A DNA stretch of 64,000 bases, taken from assembly GCF_017352195.1 (NCBI RefSeq), contig NZ_CP071445.1, positions 1,550,001-1,614,000 of the forward strand, written 5' to 3'. Positions 27,031 through 35,638 of this stretch are shown piece after piece. This DNA is from Sedimentibacter sp. zth1 (GTDB lineage Bacteria > Bacillota > Clostridia > Tissierellales > Sedimentibacteraceae). The notes beneath the pieces are model-generated. The model worked only from the letters and a program-made list of their open reading frames with translations, had not been told where the DNA came from and did no database searches. Both the position numbers and the translations under genes were made by a program. The first letter of the stretch is position 1, and the number at the start of each line of letters is the position of its first letter.

Positions 27031-28335
27031 ATGTTTAATTTTAATAATCGTAACTATATCTCCGTTGGTATTGATGTTGGTTCAACTTTTAGTTTTATGT
27101 CTATTGTTGATAACAACGGAAACATTATTTTGAAACCTTTTAAAATACTACATAACAGTATAGATTCTCTTGAACGTGCTATTTCTGCAATAAAAAAAGC
27201 AGAAGAGTCACATTCCATGAAATCACACATTTTCCTGGAATCTACCGGAATCTATCACTTTCCGCTCTTCTGCTTCCTGAATGAATCAGGATTTGAGGCC
27301 CATATTATTAACCCTCTCATCACTCATTCTATCAAAAATTCAGGAATAAGGAAAGTAAAAAATGATAAATTAGATTCTATTGGCATCGCTAGACTTGGTT
27401 TATCTAACAATTTAAAAACCTCTGTTATGCCTGTTAAGCTTGTTTTAGAGCTTCGTAGCTTAGTTCGTAAACATTATGACATTATGGATCAACGCTCAGC
27501 TCATATTAATAAACTAAAAGCGGATTTACATACTGTTTTTCCTCAATACCTTAATATTTTCTCAGATGTTTGTGGTGTTACATCTCGCATGATTTTAAAG
27601 AATTATTGTACTCCTGATAAAATATTAAGAGCGCATAAATCATCTTTGATTGAAAAAATATCTAAATCTTCTAGAAAAGGTATTTCAAAAGCTACTCAAT
27701 GCTACGAAAAACTTTCTAACGCAGCAAATGCAGCCAAAACCTTTGGTTGTAATATTGATAGTGTGTATTTCAATATTTCTTTAACTATTGACTTAATCGA
27801 ATATTTAGATACTGTTATTGAATCTATTTTAAATCAAATAAATTTGCTTGTTGATAAGCATAAATCCGAAAAGTTTATTAATCAAATTCATTTGCTAGAT
27901 TCAATTTCTGGTGTTGGTTTTTTATCTGCTGTTACCATAATGTGTGAAATTGGTGATTTTAGTGCTTTTAAGAACCCTAAACAGCTGTTTGCTTATTTTG
28001 GTATGGATCCTGAAGTTAACCAATCAGGCAAATTCAATGCTACTGAAATGCATATGTCTAAGCGTGGTTCACGTATCGCTAGACGTGTTGTTTTTGCTAT
28101 TGCTTTGTCTAATATACATTCTACAAGTAATGGTAAAGCTATTAATCCCTATTTACAAGCTTATTACCGAAAGAAAACTGAATCTAAACCTAAAAAGGTT
28201 GCTATTGGTGCTGTTATGCACAAAATCTGTAATATCATTTTTGCAGTGCTACGTGATGAAAAATCTTTTGAACTTCGTTCTCCAGAAACTCATATTAGTA
28301 ACTACAAACAATCATTACAGCTACTTGCTGCATAA
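27031..28335 (+). CDS. IS110/IS1111-family transposase (DEDD), copy 1
   Basis: 434 residues from ATG 27031 after AAAGGAGC; an in-frame ATG at 26983 is an upstream extension into the RNA region. The N-terminal RuvC-like DEDD domain is visible as GIDVGSTFSF, IFLESTGIYHF and NDKLDSIGIARL. The C-terminal Transposase_20 domain has LLDSISGVGFLSAVTI, FAYFGMDPEVNQSG and MSKRGSRIARRVVF. The catalytic serine expected in that domain probably lies in the MSKRGS or NQSG loop. It is transcribed opposite to the cassette array. Confidence 0.93.
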   Translation: MFNFNNRNYISVGIDVGSTFSFMSIVDNNGNIILKPFKILHNSIDSLERAISAIKKAEESHSMKSHIFLESTGIYHFPLFCFLNESGFEAHIINPLITHSIKNSGIRKVKNDKLDSIGIARLGLSNNLKTSVMPVKLVLELRSLVRKHYDIMDQRSAHINKLKADLHTVFPQYLNIFSDVCGVTSRMILKNYCTPDKILRAHKSSLIEKISKSSRKGISKATQCYEKLSNAANAAKTFGCNIDSVYFNISLTIDLIEYLDTVIESILNQINLLVDKHKSEKFINQIHLLDSISGVGFLSAVTIMCEIGDFSAFKNPKQLFAYFGMDPEVNQSGKFNATEMHMSKRGSRIARRVVFAIALSNIHSTSNGKAINPYLQAYYRKKTESKPKKVAIGAVMHKICNIIFAVLRDEKSFELRSPETHISNYKQSLQLLAA

Positions 28336-28566
28336 TTATTAAATCCTTACATAAAGTTTTAATTGTTTTTCAAGCAATTCATTGTTTGGGTTTATTAAGG
28401 TTACACTTTTTTAGCTAAACAATATTACTAAACTTTTTTATTTTTCTTGTTGACTTTTACTAGCTGGTCTGTCTTCACGACGTTCCTGAACCGGACCCCA
28501 TAGATAGACCGTCCTGGCGATGGTCACACCCTGTGAAGTGGTGTGGTCTGACTTTCCTCTTGACGT

Positions 28567-30462
28567 GTCGAGTAGACGAACCCGACACCCTTTCTTTTTA
28601 AGGTTTTCTTAAAGTAAAAGGTTACTGTCTGTTCGCCCCTCTCGGAACCGTACGTGCCCTATTTAGGCATACGGCTCTTCATATAAAACTTTATAGTTCT
28701 ACCATATGTTTACACAAATCTTTGGACTTGGAATATATGCTTCCCATATTTTTTCAAATATATCATAAGACATGCTTTTCTTTTGATGTCTTCTGTTTAA
28801 TCTTTTGTAGCATTGGTATTTAACATATCCGTGGAATTTCTTTATTCCTTTGATATTTCCACTTATCCCATAGTAGTTATAGTGTCCCACCAGTTTTCTT
28901 TTCAAGCTTTTCATTATTGTATCAATAGGTTTGTGCATTACTTCTTTTAGCCAACTTTTCGCATTTTGCCTTTTTACTTTTAGCTTTTTCTTACTTGTGT
29001 TGATATGCACACGATATTTACCATTTTTTGTTTTTCCATTTACAAATGTAAATCCGAGAAAATCAAAATTTTCTTTTGTTCCTCTATGTTTTCCGAATGG
29101 TATTATCCTTGTCTTTTCTATTGCTACTTCTAATCCAAATGTTTTCAATCTCTCTATTAGCATCTTGTATACTTTTTCCGCTTCGCTTTCTGCTTGAAAC
29201 TGTATTGCAAAGTCATCTGCATATCTCACCAGATACGCTTCTCCATGCAGTTTTGGTTTCACCGACTTTTCAAACCATATATCTAATACATAGTGTAGGT
29301 ATACATTTGCCAATACTGGTGATATATTTCCACCCTGAATTGTTCCTTTGTCACTTTCTACGTATTTCATGTCTTCCCATATTCCTGCTTTTAGAAATCT
29401 TACTATATATCTAAGAAAATTCTTATCTTGTATATCGTGTTCTAAAAATTTCATTAGCCATCCTTGGTCTACATTGTCGAAAAAGCCTTTTATATCACAG
29501 TCTAGTATATAGTTTACGTTTTTGTGCATTATCGTATTGTTTATCATTTTTATTGCTTGATGGCAATTTCTGTTTGGTCTAAAACCATATGATATATCAA
29601 GAAATCTTGGTTCATATACTCCATTCAATATTTCTGCCATTATTGTTTGTACTAACTTATCTTCATATGACAGTATTCCTAATGATCGCATTTTTCCATC
29701 GCTTTTTGGTATCATTACTCTTCTTGTGGGTTTTGGTTTGTATCCGAACTTCTTCATTTTTTCTAGGAGAATTTTTATATTATCTTCTAGTTGTTCTGAA
29801 TATTGTTCTTTTGTTACTCCATCTATTCCTACTGCTTTTTTCTTGTCCTGTTTTTCATGCACCTGTTTTAAATTTTCTTCATTTACATAGTGCATTAGTG
29901 TTTGCAGTTTTGCGTGTTTTATTGATAGTTCTTTTATTTCTTCTTGTATCTTTCCCATGTGTTTATTTAACCTCTAGTGTCTTTCATGTGTTACTTTCCG
30001 AATTGTCTTACATGCTAATCCCTTTGCTCCATAGACTTTCATCTACTTCTTCACTACTATGAATTAGTCCGACTTCTTGCAGCTCTTAAGACTTCTTTGG
30101 TTTTCTACACCTTATGCCATCCTTATCTGTTTTTGTTATTCAGAAAACTACAAGACCTCCCAGGTACGCTTAATATACCTTGTTTGCTCGCCATGCTCTC
30201 AGACCCCGGTGAAATTTCCATAACCTTGCCTTTATCGGTTATTTCTTTTTGTCTGCTGTCAGAGGAATGACATCGACTTTCACTTATCGGACTAACGAGG
30301 CTCTATCACTTCACGCTTTCGCATTACGGCTCTCAAACTTTCTTGCCTACGCTTAAACCTTACGTCACCGCTTCGGCTCCAAGGCTAGATACTGGCTGTT
30401 GGCTAAACTTTACCAGGCTAGGAGTTTCACCTAGCTATATATTAAACGCCGAACTGGCGCAC
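28567..30462 (-). mobile_element. Group IIC intron in attC, copy 1
   Basis: 1896 bp. The 5' end is GTGCGCCAG at 30462 on the minus strand. Domain V is at 28645-28677, beginning GAGCCGTATG and ending CACGTACGGTTC. The 3' end lies after a domain VI hairpin that closes with CTACTCGAC, giving the AY-type terminus. Deleting it rejoins CTTAGAGGA to ACGTCAAG, the normal attC sequence. Introns of class IIC that insert in attC sites are known. Here the insertion lies in the spacer before AAGACCC rather than at the crossover core. Confidence 0.9.
28699..29958 (-). CDS. Group II intron reverse transcriptase/maturase, copy 1
   Basis: 419 residues. KKAVGIDGVTKEQY and RRVMIPKSDGKMRSLGI are RT blocks 1-2, DCDIKGFFDNVDQ block 3, GTIQGGNISPVLANVYL block 4, and RYADDFAIQF the YxDD catalytic block. 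NFDFLGFTFVN is block 7, and the last 100 residues form the maturase X domain (GHYNYYGISGN). There is no HNH endonuclease domain, as usual for class IIC. Compared with copy 2 (49264-50523) roughly ten residues differ, all in the first 110 residues. In this copy the conserved motif reads MRSLGI instead of MRPLGI. Confidence 0.93.
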   Translation of the reverse strand: MGKIQEEIKELSIKHAKLQTLMHYVNEENLKQVHEKQDKKKAVGIDGVTKEQYSEQLEDNIKILLEKMKKFGYKPKPTRRVMIPKSDGKMRSLGILSYEDKLVQTIMAEILNGVYEPRFLDISYGFRPNRNCHQAIKMINNTIMHKNVNYILDCDIKGFFDNVDQGWLMKFLEHDIQDKNFLRYIVRFLKAGIWEDMKYVESDKGTIQGGNISPVLANVYLHYVLDIWFEKSVKPKLHGEAYLVRYADDFAIQFQAESEAEKVYKMLIERLKTFGLEVAIEKTRIIPFGKHRGTKENFDFLGFTFVNGKTKNGKYRVHINTSKKKLKVKRQNAKSWLKEVMHKPIDTIMKSLKRKLVGHYNYYGISGNIKGIKKFHGYVKYQCYKRLNRRHQKKSMSYDIFEKIWEAYIPSPKICVNIW

Positions 30463-30527
30463 TCCTCTAAGACCCTTGCGTGAACATGTTGTTAAGTGAT
30501 TTTAAGATGCATACTTTTACTCATTAT

Positions 30528-31304
30528 TTATCTCATTATTTCTTCTTCAACTCTATAAATCCATTCTGATACCAAATAATTAAACAAATCATTCTGTTCT
30601 ATTTGTGCAGCATGTCCACATTTATCCATGCAAATATATGTCACTCTTGAATATTTATCTAATATTCTATAAGCATCTTTATAACCTACTGTGTCATCTT
30701 GTCTACCTGTAATGATTAGTGTCGGCTTATTATATGTACCTGTAAAATCATCCAAACTAACTTTAGTCAAATTATTTACTGCAAACAATTTATTTAAAAA
30801 TTCATTATTTGTCTTAGCCATTGCACCATATAAGTCAGTTTGAATTAGAGCATCAATATTTTGTTGTATTGAAGAATCAACATTTTTTACTACTTCTATT
30901 TTTCTATCAACATCACATATTTCCATCTCTTTGATAATTAGTGGAGTTAGAAGTAATAATCCATCTACTTTGTCAAATCTATTATTTAATATATATCGAG
31001 ATAAATATCCTCCAAAAGAATATCCACCTAAAACATACTTTTCTTCACCCATTAGCTCATCAACAAAGCCTAACATTGTTTTAAGTACATCATCAACACT
31101 TTGAATATCATCTCCAATTTCAGTATCTCCAACGCCAAGATGATCAACATAAATTCTCTTCCAATTATCTTTTTTCTCTAATATAGGCTCCATATATTTT
31201 ATCATAGCAGTCATATCATTTGTGAATCCACTAAAGAATATTATTGGTCTACCTTTTCCCATTATTTCATAGTTTATTTTTGATTTTCCTACGTTTAATT
31301 TCAT
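30528..31304 (-). CDS. Alpha/beta hydrolase
   Basis: 258 residues. GKGRPIIFFSGFTND holds the oxyanion-hole strand, GYSFGGYLSRYIL the nucleophile elbow (GxSxG), LIITGRQDDTVGY the acid and MDKCGHAAQIEQ the histidine. This is a complete triad in the usual order for the family. Cytoplasmic. ATG at 31304 follows GGAGGG; upstream Met codons lack a ribosome binding site. It is a single-gene cassette upstream of the doubly interrupted attC. Substrate unknown. Confidence 0.88.
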   Translation of the reverse strand: MKLNVGKSKINYEIMGKGRPIIFFSGFTNDMTAMIKYMEPILEKKDNWKRIYVDHLGVGDTEIGDDIQSVDDVLKTMLGFVDELMGEEKYVLGGYSFGGYLSRYILNNRFDKVDGLLLLTPLIIKEMEICDVDRKIEVVKNVDSSIQQNIDALIQTDLYGAMAKTNNEFLNKLFAVNNLTKVSLDDFTGTYNKPTLIITGRQDDTVGYKDAYRILDKYSRVTYICMDKCGHAAQIEQNDLFNYLVSEWIYRVEEEIMR

Positions 31305-31364
31305 AATTCCCTCCACTTTTATTTTCATCATTTTTAAATTGAAAAATTTTTATATACTGATTTC

Positions 31365-31490
31365 ACATAACGTTTTGCTTCTGCGACGTTCAGAATACAT
31401 GCCTCTCAAATATACCGCTTTCTTTTGGTATGTGTTCTGAATGTGGTGAGTGCTCTTTTTGCGAACCCTTGCGAAGAAGCTTTGTTATGT
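31365..31490 (-). repeat. attC site, atypical body
   Basis: ACATAAC at 31365-31371 and GTTATGT at 31484-31490. The body has TTCAGAATACAT pairing with ATGTGTTCTGAA around a pyrimidine-rich loop, unlike classes A-D. Confidence 0.78.
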
Positions 31491-31628
31491 GATGGAAAAA
31501 GACGGAAGCTTATAGTAGCCATATCTTTAGCCAATTTATCTAAAATATATACTATTTATAACATAAGAATAGATCATTCTCCATATTTATATAAAATAAA
31601 ACGGCCATTCTTCGCTATAAATTAGGAC

Positions 31629-32228
31629 TTATATCTTCCAAATCTTTTTTAGTTGTTTGGACCAATATTTACTTGGTAATATCATTACCGCTTTCGTTTG
31701 TGTCGGCAATACCAATACCGGAAACCAATTTAATTTTAGATATCTTGCAGGCAAATGTTTTCTGTGAACCATAATTGTAGTGTAAAATACTGCTATATTA
31801 CTTGTAATTAATTTTGGCACCTGAACATTGTATAGAGCAGTCGTTTCATCAGTAATAGCATCTGTAAATATTTTTAATTTTTCATCTTCAATTTGTTTGT
31901 TTTTAAGTGCATATAAGCTATTTGCAACTTTTGATAATTGATTAACATGTTCATTAAAATAATAATCTTCACTAAAAACAATACCTGCAGGAGAATCAAA
32001 AATTCCAGGTTGAAAAAGAGAAGCATTAGCTTGTACAATACGCCCATAAACTATTTTACCTTTGTTAATTAATAGCTCCTGTTCATCATATATACATTCA
32101 AATCTACTATCATCATTCTTTTTAATCCAATTAGGTTTTTTTAATTTATTGTATCTTCTATCAAAATAATTGAATTTTAATTTTCGTTCTTCATAATTTT
32201 TTCTACATTCACTGATTATATTTTTCAT
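31629..32228 (-). CDS. Conserved-looking protein of unknown function
   Basis: 199 residues, no signal peptide, one hydrophobic stretch (WFPVLVLPTQTKAVMIL) near the C-terminus, basic overall. The middle reads SPAGIVFSEDYYF. No family recognised. GGAGG lies 14 bases before the ATG, a long spacing. It is the second gene of a two-gene cassette with 32308-32643; the two cassette ends match (GAAAAAGAC), so both genes belong to one unit. Confidence 0.55.
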   Translation of the reverse strand: MKNIISECRKNYEERKLKFNYFDRRYNKLKKPNWIKKNDDSRFECIYDEQELLINKGKIVYGRIVQANASLFQPGIFDSPAGIVFSEDYYFNEHVNQLSKVANSLYALKNKQIEDEKLKIFTDAITDETTALYNVQVPKLITSNIAVFYTTIMVHRKHLPARYLKLNWFPVLVLPTQTKAVMILPSKYWSKQLKKIWKI

Positions 32229-32307
32229 CTAGCAACAAATCCTCCATAATATAAAAGTATTTATAATAGCTTCATCTTTAAAATATAACTTATATGATAT
32301 TGTAAGC

Positions 32308-32643
32308 CTAGGTCCCAATTATATATCCGTGTTCCAAATATTTAAATATTAATTTAATTAATATTAATAAAAGAAAATATCCTATAATAGATATTATTTT
32401 GTAAAATACATTATCTTTATATGGTTTTATTTTATATTTTACTTTTACAATAGATTTTTCTATTAGTTGACAATAGCTAAGATTAAACTCCCAATAACTC
32501 TTGCATGATGGGCATCTATATAATATAAATTGTCCATAATTTAATACAGATATAAGTCTTAGTTTTTTTCTATCTGAGTATGCTGATCCTGTACAAATAT
32601 CGCATCCTTTACCGGTATTCTTATATATTTTAATCACTTCCAT
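32308..32643 (-). CDS. Zinc-ribbon-like small membrane protein
   Basis: 111 residues. The N-terminal part has two CxxC pairs, CDIC and CPSC, about 30 residues apart, which looks like a zinc ribbon. A single hydrophobic helix (YFLLLILIKLIFKYL) follows near the C-terminus. ATG or the following GTG (two codons on) could be used, with AAAGG overlapping. It is the 5' gene of a two-gene cassette. Function unknown. Confidence 0.55.
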   Translation of the reverse strand: MEVIKIYKNTGKGCDICTGSAYSDRKKLRLISVLNYGQFILYRCPSCKSYWEFNLSYCQLIEKSIVKVKYKIKPYKDNVFYKIISIIGYFLLLILIKLIFKYLEHGYIIGT

Positions 32644-32801
32644 CCTTTTAATTTATCATAATCTAACGTAATTAAATACTTATAGTATGACTATCTATTA
32701 CATCATAAGTAAATTCTTTTAACCAAAGGGATTAGACTAAACAGTTATTCCCTCTAAAAAACAACCCAAGTTATGTATTCTGTCATTAGTCTTTTTCTTT
32801 C

Positions 32802-32897
32802 ACATAACGTTCTTGTGTTTCCGATGTTCATCCAGCTCAGAAACTTCAACTTTCTGTTAATGTAAAGCTGGTGAATGTTGGAAACATATTGTTAGGC
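32802..32897 (-). repeat. attC site, short
   Basis: ACATAAC at 32802-32808 and GTTAGGC at 32891-32897, 96 bases, with arms CATCCAGCT / AGCTGGTGAATG around an AACTTCAAC-rich loop. Confidence 0.78.
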
Positions 32898-32960
32898 GAT
32901 GGAATCAATGGAAGCTACCAATAGCCATATCAAAAGAGCGTTAATTAGATTTATGATGCA

Positions 32961-33572
32961 TCATTTAACAATCTGCTTATCACCTATCTCCATACTGTCA
33001 ACATTAAGAAGTTCTATTTTCATATATTGTATACCTTCAAGTGAATTATCTTCATCATTCACAATTTGCCAGTCATAGTATATACTATAATAACGACTTT
33101 CCATATCATGTGTCAAAGAGTCTCCGTCAAAATCGTATAAAACAGCAATATATGGTATGTCTGGCCAAACAGACCACTTTGTACGTTTACCAGAATCCCA
33201 ACTCTCTTCTCCACCTGCACTTGTAGTACGTTCAGAGGTAATATAAACATCACATGTTAAAAACTCAAAAGCTTTATTAATCTCATCATCAAAACTAGGT
33301 TGATTGCGTATTTGTTCACAAAATAATACTTTCAATGCTTCTTTATCACGTTCTGTGAAACATCTTATAATTTCTTTTGACATTTGATCTATCTTTTCAC
33401 TTTCTTCATTCATCAAATCTGTAAGCTGTGAACTTCTGACAGTTTCAAGTGCCGTTTGTTCAATTTTTTTTCCTCCCTCATTGATAAAATCTTTTACATT
33501 TGAACAAGACGTTAACAAAAAAACAATTACAAGTGGTAATACTATTGATAAACTTTTCATTCTAAAAGACAT
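32961..33572 (-). CDS. DUF5104-like lipoprotein
   Basis: 203 residues. A type II signal peptide ends LLTSCSN. The mature part reads as the DUF5104 family seen in clostridial lipoproteins: MSKEIIRCFTERDKEALK, LFCEQIRN, a central GGEESWDSGKR and YYSIYYDWQIVN towards the end. Predicted surface lipoprotein, function unknown. ATG at 33572 follows GAAGGAG. It is a single-gene cassette with matched ends around GAATCAAT. Confidence 0.75.
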   Translation of the reverse strand: MSFRMKSLSIVLPLVIVFLLTSCSNVKDFINEGGKKIEQTALETVRSSQLTDLMNEESEKIDQMSKEIIRCFTERDKEALKVLFCEQIRNQPSFDDEINKAFEFLTCDVYITSERTTSAGGEESWDSGKRTKWSVWPDIPYIAVLYDFDGDSLTHDMESRYYSIYYDWQIVNDEDNSLEGIQYMKIELLNVDSMEIGDKQIVK

Positions 33573-33752
33573 ACTCTGAACTCCTTCATTTTAAATAGGT
33601 AAAGTAACTATTACATGACAAATTTTCTTCATTTATGATGTTCTACCATCCGTTCTATTATTTTTTTCTTGTGTAGATAAACTATTTTTTCTGTGTTCAT
33701 ATACTTTTTCTATAAGTTCCTCGAGTTCTATAAAAACATAATTGATTCTGTC

Positions 33753-33800
33753 GCCTAACGTTTTTGATTTCTTACGATGGTATTAACCTTACCATCGACC
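33753..33800 (-). repeat. Truncated attC with a perfect short hairpin
   Basis: GCCTAAC at 33753-33759 is the R' box of the DUF5104 cassette. What follows is only a CGATGGTA / TACCATCG hairpin, and no GTTA box is found before the protease stop at 33803. It is either truncated or reduced. Confidence 0.55.
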
Positions 33801-33802
33801 AA

Positions 33803-34552
33803 CTACCGAGTGATAGATTTTGATTTCCGTTTTATCAAATGTACTAAAAAACCAATATAAATAACTGCGATAATAAACATAGCTGAAGAAATCATTAGAG
33901 ATATTGAGTTTTCATCATTAGAATTTGTAATTGACGCTAAAACATTATTAATATAGTGATAGCAAATCGGCAATATAATATTGTTTGTTTTTATAACCAA
34001 TATAGCTAATATCAGACCTATTACCAATGCATAAAGTACCTGAATAATAGTTGATTCTAAACTTTTTCCATTAAGAGTATTCATGATATGTGGAAGTGTG
34101 AATAAAATACAAGACCCAAATATAGCCTGATTCATACCTTTATGTAGAAAATTTCGTATTACAATTCCACGAAAAACAGTTTCCTCTACAAAAGCTACTA
34201 AAATCATATATACTATAAAATATACTATTTCAATTAACCCTATATTTCTATTAATACCTGCAAACAATGGTAATAAAGCAAGAATAAATAATGGTATAAA
34301 AATAATTATATTATCTTTATTTAACTTTGTTATGGAATTAAAGCCATAATAGGACCAAAGTTTTTTCTTAGTTATAACTACAATTAGTGTCAAGCTTACA
34401 ACTAAAAATCCTGCAAAAAAAGTTATTTTACTATCTATCTCTGCAACAATCGAAACCATTCCTGCTATAAATAGCACAGTCAAAACACTAAAGGTTACCA
34501 ATAAACTGCTTATATATGGATGTCTTTTAGAAAATGATTCTTTTTGTAACAT
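33803..34552 (-). CDS. CPBP-family intramembrane metalloprotease (CAAX protease-like)
   Basis: About 249 residues with seven or eight membrane helices. The CPBP motifs are present: EETVFRG (motif 1, catalytic Glu pair and Arg), FTLPHIMN (motif 2 His) and ICYHYINN (motif 3 His/Asn). In Gram-positive bacteria such proteins process prenylated proteins or act in bacteriocin self-immunity. ATG at 34552 follows GGAGGG; a longer frame to 34633 is not supported. The cassette end downstream is damaged. Confidence 0.88.
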   Translation of the reverse strand: MLQKESFSKRHPYISSLLVTFSVLTVLFIAGMVSIVAEIDSKITFFAGFLVVSLTLIVVITKKKLWSYYGFNSITKLNKDNIIIFIPLFILALLPLFAGINRNIGLIEIVYFIVYMILVAFVEETVFRGIVIRNFLHKGMNQAIFGSCILFTLPHIMNTLNGKSLESTIIQVLYALVIGLILAILVIKTNNIILPICYHYINNVLASITNSNDENSISLMISSAMFIIAVIYIGFLVHLIKRKSKSITR

Positions 34553-34653
34553 AATATTCCCTCCAATTTTATTTATTTCTAATAACTTAGTTTTTACTTT
34601 ATAGTAGTCCTTAATAAATCCGCACATAGACACGCGGTCTTTCGTCCGATTTC

Positions 34654-34760
34654 AGCTAACGTTTCGTATTTCCGACTTCTCTGAGCTGGGCCCTTCTCCA
34701 CATGCGGTGCTCGCACCCAGTGAAGAGATGTGCGAAGCAAACGGAAATATATTGTTATCA
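34654..34760 (-). repeat. attC site, short class A-like
   Basis: AGCTAAC at 34654-34660 and GTTATCA at 34754-34760. The GGTGCTCGCACC hairpin and CAGTGAAG of class A are kept, but the outer arms are shorter and read GTGCGAAGCAAACG. Confidence 0.8.
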
Positions 34761-34893
34761 GATGTTACCTCACTCATCTGCGAAGCTAATCCCTAACAAA
34801 TTTTTGTCTGATGCGTAAATGTTGACTTGTTCGTATTATTTTTTGACAATGAAAAAGGAAACCTAATAAGATTACCTTTTAATAGTTATGATG

Positions 34894-35304
34894 TTATTCA
34901 TCTTTTTCAATAGTTTTTGTTCCATCAGCAGTAATCCTTATAGTATAACTATAAAGCAACTCCTTATTATTATCTATTAAACCATAACTTAAGTCAACTT
35001 CCTTTAATCCACCAGAAATTAAAAAATGTTCATATGTTTTTCCTTTCTCCCAAGTATAATTTATACTTTCTTCATCAAAAACATGAAAAGTCCTAAAATT
35101 AGATTCTCCCATGAACATTAGCCCACTGATATGAAGATAAAATTTATAGCCTTCTGGTATGTTTTCTGGTATGGTAAAAGTTAACAAATCTTTGACTGGG
35201 TCATAATTTACTGATTCATAAAAATCATCCTTGATGTTTTCATTTTCAGAATATGTAGAAGCTAATATCATTCTAGTTATTATAGTTGCTATTATTGCAA
35301 TCAA
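34894..35304 (-). CDS. Truncated membrane-anchored protein, BlaR1-like C-terminal region?
   Basis: 136 residues from a TTG at 35304, with one N-terminal hydrophobic helix and a beta-rich outer part. The frame stays open upstream to 35400 and reads SLWRKEKFEKRILSLVN before the helix. That resembles the segment after the peptidase domain of M56/BlaR1-type sensors, so this may be the C-terminal half of a larger gene whose front was deleted. A GGAGG at about 35378 serves no good start in this frame. The neighbouring attC is truncated too. Confidence 0.45.
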   Translation of the reverse strand: MIAIIATIITRMILASTYSENENIKDDFYESVNYDPVKDLLTFTIPENIPEGYKFYLHISGLMFMGESNFRTFHVFDEESINYTWEKGKTYEHFLISGGLKEVDLSYGLIDNNKELLYSYTIRITADGTKTIEKDE

Positions 35305-35458
35305 TAAAATAGTTACTCCAATTTTCTTCTTTTTTGTATTGACAAGTGATAAAATTCTTTTTTCAAACTTCTCTTTCCTCCATAAACTAATTGTTAATAC
35401 TATTTATATGATGAATTATTTATTAATAACACAGATGATTACTCTTATGTAATATTAA

Positions 35459-35494
35459 ATGTAAGTATTTAGTTTAATCATGTAATACTTACAT
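35459..35494. terminator. Perfect 11-bp inverted repeat
   Basis: ATGTAAGTATT (35459-35469) and AATACTTACAT (35484-35494) with a 14-base loop. It lies between two truncated elements and could be a terminator hairpin or an attC-derived remnant. Confidence 0.4.
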
Positions 35495-35574
35495 CAAATA
35501 TCATGTGTATTAATATGAAAGAAATAAATATATTATTCTTCTAAGAAATCTTATCTTTTCCTTATTTAGTTTTA

Positions 35575-35612
35575 AATGTACAGGAGGTAATGTCGGCAAC
35601 AACCTGTTATGC
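35575..35612 (-). repeat. Truncated attC: only the R'' end remains
   Basis: GTTATGC at 35606-35612, preceded by GTCGGCAACAACCT. It matches the 5' end of the SLH cassette (GTTATGCGAAATAT near 36860), which shows it is that cassette's true 3' end. The rest of the site is missing. Confidence 0.6.
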
Positions 35613-35638
35613 GAAGTATGATACGGAAGTACTCGTTA

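Larger units (their letters stand above)
26662..28470 (+). mobile_element. IS110/IS1111-family element in attC, copy 1
   Basis: 1809 bp, inserted between the R' and L' boxes of an attC. The left flank reads TAACGTCTCT and the right flank continues GTCTTCACGACG. A second copy of identical length and at the identical attC position lies at 54764-56572, and only about two base differences were noticed between them. Near the ends TAATAAAGTCA (left) and the complement of TGACTTTTACTA (right) form an imperfect subterminal inverted repeat. No target duplication is apparent. Insertion sequences that target attC sites are known (the IS1111-attC group). The left non-coding region is long, about 369 bases. 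Confidence 0.92.
26649..30497 (-). repeat. attC site, class A, interrupted by an IS and a group IIC intron
   Basis: ATATAACGTCTCT at 26649-26661, then the IS (26662-28470), the class A body from 28471 to 28566, the intron (28567-30462), then CTCTAAGACCC and GTTAAGT at 30491-30497. Removing both insertions restores an ordinary class A attC of about 144 bases. Confidence 0.9.

Noticed and set aside
26921..27133. 70-codon plus-strand frame at the IS left end
   Set aside because: It overlaps the proposed bridge RNA and the transposase start, has no domain, and is present in both copies only because the IS is duplicated.
27944..28342. Overlapping 132-codon frame in the transposase 3' part
   Set aside because: A plus-strand frame shift of the transposase gene, without a ribosome binding site or independent features.
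29589..30062. Plus-strand frame of 157 codons antisense to the intron RT
   Set aside because: It arises from the complement of the RT gene and the intron 5' structure, and repeats in both intron copies only because the introns do.
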